Positions 9,139 to 13,169 of a stretch of DNA of 13,169 nucleotides are shown piece after piece. The position numbers and the translations under genes were made by a program. The first letter of the stretch is position 1. Every line of letters starts with the position of its first letter. The notes under the pieces were generated by a model, which had not been told where the DNA came from, made no database searches, and worked only from the letters and a program-made list of their open reading frames with translations. The DNA comes from Conidiobolus incongruus B7586 (taxonomy: Eukaryota; Entomophthoromycota; Entomophthoromycetes; Entomophthorales; Conidiobolaceae), in assembly GCA_000697335.1 (NCBI GenBank), contig JNEM01012290.1, positions 1 through 13,169 on the forward strand, read 5' to 3'.

Positions 9139-10066
9139 ATGAGTTCGAAAGCACCTGATGGTAATAAACTTAAAAATTATTAAAAATAAAATAAAATTTA
9201 AATTAATTTGATTGTTTTAGAAAAATATAAAAGAAAGTATAAAGATATTAAGTCCAAGTTGAGAGAGTTAGAAACAGTAATATCCAAATAAGTTTATAAA
9301 TTACTATCTACTAACCTAAATGCAACTTAGGAAACTGACGAATCTGTTTATAAATTAGAACAAGCTAAAAAAATTTTAAAATTGTTGAAATTTGAAAGAA
9401 GGTATTGTTAATTTGATTTTTTTTTAAAAAAAATTATTAATTAATTGGTTATTAGTTTTCTATTAGAACGCTTAAATCATATTCGAAATCCTAATGAAAT
9501 GGAGGAGGTGGCTTCAGAAGAAGTAAGTTTTTTATCTTTATTTAATTTGAAAATATTAATTAACGATATTAGGTACCTGAGCCTATACCCGACAAGACGA
9601 ATAAACGACCCGAAAAAGATCCTAACGCTCCTAAGAGACCTAGCAACGCATTTTTAATGTTCTGCCAAATGGAGCGTAGTAATTTGAAGGATTACCATCC
9701 AGAATCCAGTTTGAGTGATTTGACAAAAATGTTGGGGATGAAGTGGGGATCTATGACAGCGGAGGAGAAGAAAGTAAATCTCATTATAAATTACTTTAAT
9801 CGATTAAATTTAACATACATTTAATTTAGAAATATTATGATATGTACGAAAATGACAAAATAAGGTATAAGCAAGAGATGTCCAATTATAATCCCAAAAA
9901 TCCTACCGCCGCACATCAGGAGCCCCCTAGAGCCATACCCGAAGCGTACAGTGAGGAGGAGGAAGATGCCGATGACGGATCCGTAGGTCATACCAACTAC
10001 CAATCTCATCAACCTCATTCTGCTACATACAGCGACCAAGAAGCTTTCCAAGAGTATTCCGAATAG
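9139..10066 (+). CDS. NHP10: Nhp10-like HMG-box protein, INO80 complex subunit (six exons)
   Basis: Predicted exons are 9139-9160, 9221-9276, 9331-9401, 9456-9522, 9573-9773 and 9830-10066, giving 217 residues. Residues 8-61 have no proline and form a charged heptad-like coiled coil, ending in the ERRSFLLERL segment typical of this family. One HMG box lies at about 89-158: DPNAPKRPSNAFLMF at its start, Trp130 in GMKWGSM, then KKYYDMYENDKIRY. An acidic stretch follows at 180-188, then a Tyr/Ser/Gln-rich tail. Coiled coil plus a single HMG box matches yeast Nhp10, which binds DNA non-specifically within the INO80 nucleosome remodeller. That assignment is by family, and a general HMGB protein is the main alternative. 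The five introns are 50-60 nt, GT...TAG; intron 2 has a perfect TACTAAC at 9309-9315. The splice choices keep the frame open throughout. The start is the only ATG upstream of the coiled coil in a fitting phase. Confidence 0.87.
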
Positions 10067-10659
10067 TTAGCTTATTTGTATTCTTTATAGGATTCAATCA
10101 ATGCAATGGATCCTATCTCTATAAATTTAACATAATATTAAATTTATTATATGAATATACTGAAGTAAATATATTTTAGCTAATATTCATTATATATTTA
10201 TCAAGTCTTATTTAACACTTTGGATATTATTTATAATAACCATGAATACAATATATTATATTTAATACAATTCAATATCACTTAAACTCAATATTTTTTA
10301 ATTTTCTTATTATTAATAAAACCTTGAAATTCCATTAATTTTCAAACTTGAGTTCATTTTAACAAGATTATGATTGTTGATTATTAAATCATAAATTCAG
10401 ATATAAAGTTTGAATTAAATATAGCAACTTTGATTTCATTTTACTCAATTAAATTTCAACCAACAGACAAGTATTGAAAATTAATGCAAAAAATATCTAT
10501 AAAAAGGTCATCAAATCATTCTTTCAACTTCATAATTCTTGAATAACAATTCAATCAATATCTTAAATTATTCTAAAATCAATCCTTAATAACTTAATAT
10601 TACCTCAATTCCATTATAAATTCGTGTCAATCACCCAAATCCCCATAAAAAGTTTTAAA
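10067..10659. promoter_or_regulatory. Intergenic region holding the NHP10-like 3' end and the thioesterase promoter
   Basis: 593 bp of AT-rich DNA between two genes on the same strand. No coding frame or RNA gene is visible. The left side must carry the 3' end of the HMG-box gene. The right side has a TATA-like site at 10498-10507 and then a C/A/T-rich, G-poor stretch (about 10520-10650) typical of a fungal promoter or 5' leader. Confidence 0.5.
10498..10507 (+). promoter_or_regulatory. TATA-box candidate for the thioesterase gene
   Basis: TATAAAAAGG lies about 160 nt before the ATG at 10660 and precedes a G-poor, pyrimidine-bearing stretch. It matches the TATAAAA consensus, but TATA-like words are common in DNA this AT-rich, so the call rests on its GG end and position. 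Confidence 0.3.
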
Positions 10660-11709
10660 ATGACAAATTTAGACTTTGACGGAACTGAATTAAAAAGTAT
10701 TTTCAAGCACCATTCCACCATCATCTGGCTACACGGATTGGGTGAAACTCGGGATGGATGGTAATACACTGTATAGTAATATATATATATAATATTAAAT
10801 CGTGTTTTAGGACTGATATCAATTTTAAAATAAGGAAACAATTTCCCTTTACCAAATTTGTATTTCCTTTTGCGTAAGTTAATATTAATATATTATTTTA
10901 CTATCGTTAATGTTTCAAATAGACCTATTAGACCTAATAGTCTATATGGAAATAGGGAATTACCATCATGGTAACTATTATATTGTTTTATTAAGTTAGC
11001 TAATATAATTGTCATATTTAGGTTTAATATTACAGGTCGTGATAAATTAGGGGAAATTGAAGATCCTGAAGGTTTACAAGAATCTATCCAAATCAGTAAT
11101 TCTAATCTCAATATATTATAAAATATAATTATATTTATTTAATTTGTTCATTATATAGTCAAAAAAATTATTCAAAATGAAATCAACCTTGGTATACCCA
11201 GTAATAATATTATAGTCGGAGGATTTTCTCAAGGTCAATAACCTGTATCTTATATATTTTAAATTACTAATATTTCATTAGGATCTATGACATCTTTGAT
11301 ACTAACTCTAAAATCCCAAATCAAACTGGGTGGTTGTATTTGCGTTAGTGGTTTCTTTAATTTGAAATTAATTGATATTAACGTAACTTTATTTTAATCA
11401 TTTTTAGATTTTTTTTTATTCATTATATTTATTAGGAATTTTCTCAAATTTCGAGAGAGATACCAATACTATTATTGCAGGGTGAGGATGATTCAGTAAG
11501 CTAATCATTAAATAATGAATCTACAATTAATTTAACACAATTATTAGAGTCTTCATTCATCGCTAGCTCAAGAAGTTGACCAACTATTAACTGAATTACA
11601 ATACAATCACAAACTCAAAATTTATCCCAAAGTACAACATGAAATTAGTGAAGTTATGGTCAACGATATTCATCAGTTTTTATTTAAGAATATAATTAAT
11701 CCATATTAA
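10660..11709 (+). CDS. APT1: Acyl-protein thioesterase / lysophospholipase family (eight exons)
   Basis: Predicted exons are 10660-10760, 10811-10873, 10923-10970, 11022-11095, 11159-11233, 11282-11382, 11436-11495 and 11548-11709, giving 227 residues, the usual length for this alpha/beta hydrolase. Family members remove palmitate from cysteines of signalling proteins in the cytosol and can hydrolyse lysophospholipids. Seen: the oxyanion-loop motif STIIWLHGLGETRDGW (19-34), PNSLYGNRELPSWF, and the nucleophile elbow GGFSQG with Ser119. The acid is Asp173 (in GEDDS) and the base is His205 (in KVQHEIS), so the Ser-Asp-His triad is complete. Two usually conserved positions differ: GFSQGG reads GFSQGS, and the acid loop lacks the usual Pro-Val. 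Seven introns of 48-63 nt all end in TAG; intron 5 has the unusual donor GTCAAT. It ends with TAATAA, whose AATAAA at 11708 may also serve polyadenylation. Identity is firm; substrate is inferred. Confidence 0.9.
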
Positions 11710-13169
11710 TAAATACGTATTTTTATTTTATATATTAATTACATAAAAATAATTCTCAAAATTTTTGAATTATAATTAATTGAATTTTTCTAATAATAGA
11801 GATATATTAATAAAATCAAAAAGATAAAAATCAATAAAAATATTATTGAATATATAATTAGATTAATAACTAGGAATTGTTTATATGGTAAATAGGCCAA
11901 CAAAAAAATTCTTCCAAAAAGAATAATATGGATTTTTTATTGTAAAAAATATATAAAACCATATAATCGCTTGATTAATATGTTAGATAAGAAATATTTT
12001 ATATTAAACTTAACTATAATCCTTTATTTGAGGTATGATTATTTAACTACTATATTAATAATATTGATTCAAATCATTTTTAAATATATATATTTGTATC
12101 CAATTATTTAATTTTAATGAATAATAGTTAGATAAATGATGTATAACCAATTAATATAAAATTATATAAAATATAAATTAATATATTACGATTTAATTTT
12201 ATCAAAGTATAACACATACTGATAAATATATACCATTAAAAACATATGGCAAATTTTTTTATTTTGATTTTTCAAACATATTGCTGGTTTTAGAAAATAA
12301 ATTATATAGAAATTATATAAGAGAATTAATAGCTTTAAATTGCATATTCGTTTATATTAGCTTTTTTCATGATAATGCAATTATTTAAAAACTTATTTTT
12401 GAAAATTAATCGTATTCAAATTAAATAATGATTATCAAAAATCTCTCATATTTATAATATCAAAACTCAACCACAAACCATGTAAATCAATTAAAATTTC
12501 AAGTAATTTATAAAAATAACATTTTATCCAAAATTATTATTTAATATATTTTCTTATTTTGAATAAAAAAATTTTCAAACAATAGAATATTCCTTATATA
12601 AGTATATTATATTTATTAAAGTTTAAACCCTAGTTTAATTTTTAAAAAGATTAAATCAATATTTTATAATTATATGTAAGCTCAAAATAATAAAAATAAT
12701 ATTAATCAAATAAAACTTATTAAAAATTAAAAATTTATATTAAATCATTATCATAAACTTTAATAAATAAACAGTTATTTAGAAAATAATTTTAATTACT
12801 ATAATAATATATAAAATTATGTAACTTTCATATATGGTTTTAAATGACCAATTTATTAATAAAAAGTTTAATATTTTTTCTGAAATAAAATAATTTTTAA
12901 TTGGTGTAATTATTATAAATTAAAAATTCTTGTGATTTTATATGATAATTATAAATAAATTAAGTTAAAAATATAAAAATTTTCTTAAATATTAATATAT
13001 TGAAAAAACTACTATATAGAGTATATTCACCAAATTATCACTTATATATAATCAAAATTGATTTAAGCAATCAAAAAATATTTTTATAAAAAAGAAATTT
13101 TTGAAAATAAATTTATGTTTATAATATTAAATTTTAGACTTTAAAAAATTGTTATATATATATATATAT
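11710..13169. other. AT-rich gene-free region to the window end
   Basis: 1.46 kb of very A+T-rich DNA after the thioesterase gene. No open frame of convincing composition, RNA gene or splice-bounded exon was seen. The first part presumably carries the thioesterase 3' end. A patch at 12596-12662 resembles 465-530, and the window ends in a TA run (13152-13169). Confidence 0.7.
12596..12662 (+). repeat. Dispersed repeat candidate, copy B
   Basis: The same-orientation partner of 465-530, with the first block ATATAAGTATATTAT and the second block AAAGTTTAAACCCTAGTTTAAT starting 22 bases in. It is slightly G+C-richer than its surroundings. Edges and family are undetermined. Confidence 0.35.

Noticed and set aside
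9277-9330. In-frame TAA and TAG inside the HMG-box gene, suggesting UAA/UAG recoded as glutamine
   Set aside because: The stretch is a 54-nt GT-AG intron with a perfect TACTAAC branch site. The three intact genes end in TAA, TAG and TAATAA with no TGA soon after in frame, so the standard code fits.
10614-11111. Two minus-strand ORFs (75 and 72 codons)
   Set aside because: They are antisense to thioesterase exons and introns, where the plus strand has a clear family match.

Overview
The window looks like part of a fungal nuclear genome. It holds a Con7-type C2H2 regulator, an Nhp10-type HMG-box gene with the N-terminal coiled coil of the INO80-subunit family, and an acyl-protein thioesterase gene. 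The last two are cut by twelve very short (43-63 nt class) GT-AG introns, one with a perfect TACTAAC branch site. Non-coding DNA is extremely A+T-rich (by eye well above 80%), while exons are clearly richer in G+C. This suits an AT-rich fungus with small introns, perhaps an early-diverging lineage (Neocallimastigomycota and Glomeromycotina are candidates), but three genes cannot fix the group.

Layout. Positions 1-246 form a G+C-richer island of uncertain identity: a gene edge or the end of a repeat. Then comes about 2.1 kb of AT desert ending in an (ATT)n tract and a tiny secreted-type ORF. The Con7-like zinc-finger gene lies on the minus strand at 2745-3425. A 4.6 kb desert follows. It is not wholly featureless: two stretches (about 4360-5545 and 6120-7060) share colinear anchors and look like two decayed copies of one unknown sequence. 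A broken gene with a Tyr/Asn/Gln-rich tail lies at about 8100-8869 (+). Next are the six-exon NHP10-like gene (9139-10066, +) and the eight-exon acyl-protein thioesterase gene (10660-11709, +), 593 bp apart. The final 1.46 kb is AT desert again.

Functionally the three intact genes are ordinary nuclear or cytosolic housekeeping and regulatory genes with no operon-like link: a transcription factor, a chromatin-remodeller subunit and a protein depalmitoylase. The genetic code is standard. The in-frame stops that first suggested reassignment fall in introns or in the broken gene. I found no tRNA, rRNA, CRISPR or complete mobile element, and no clear novel system. The most unexpected structure is the paired relic in the large desert.
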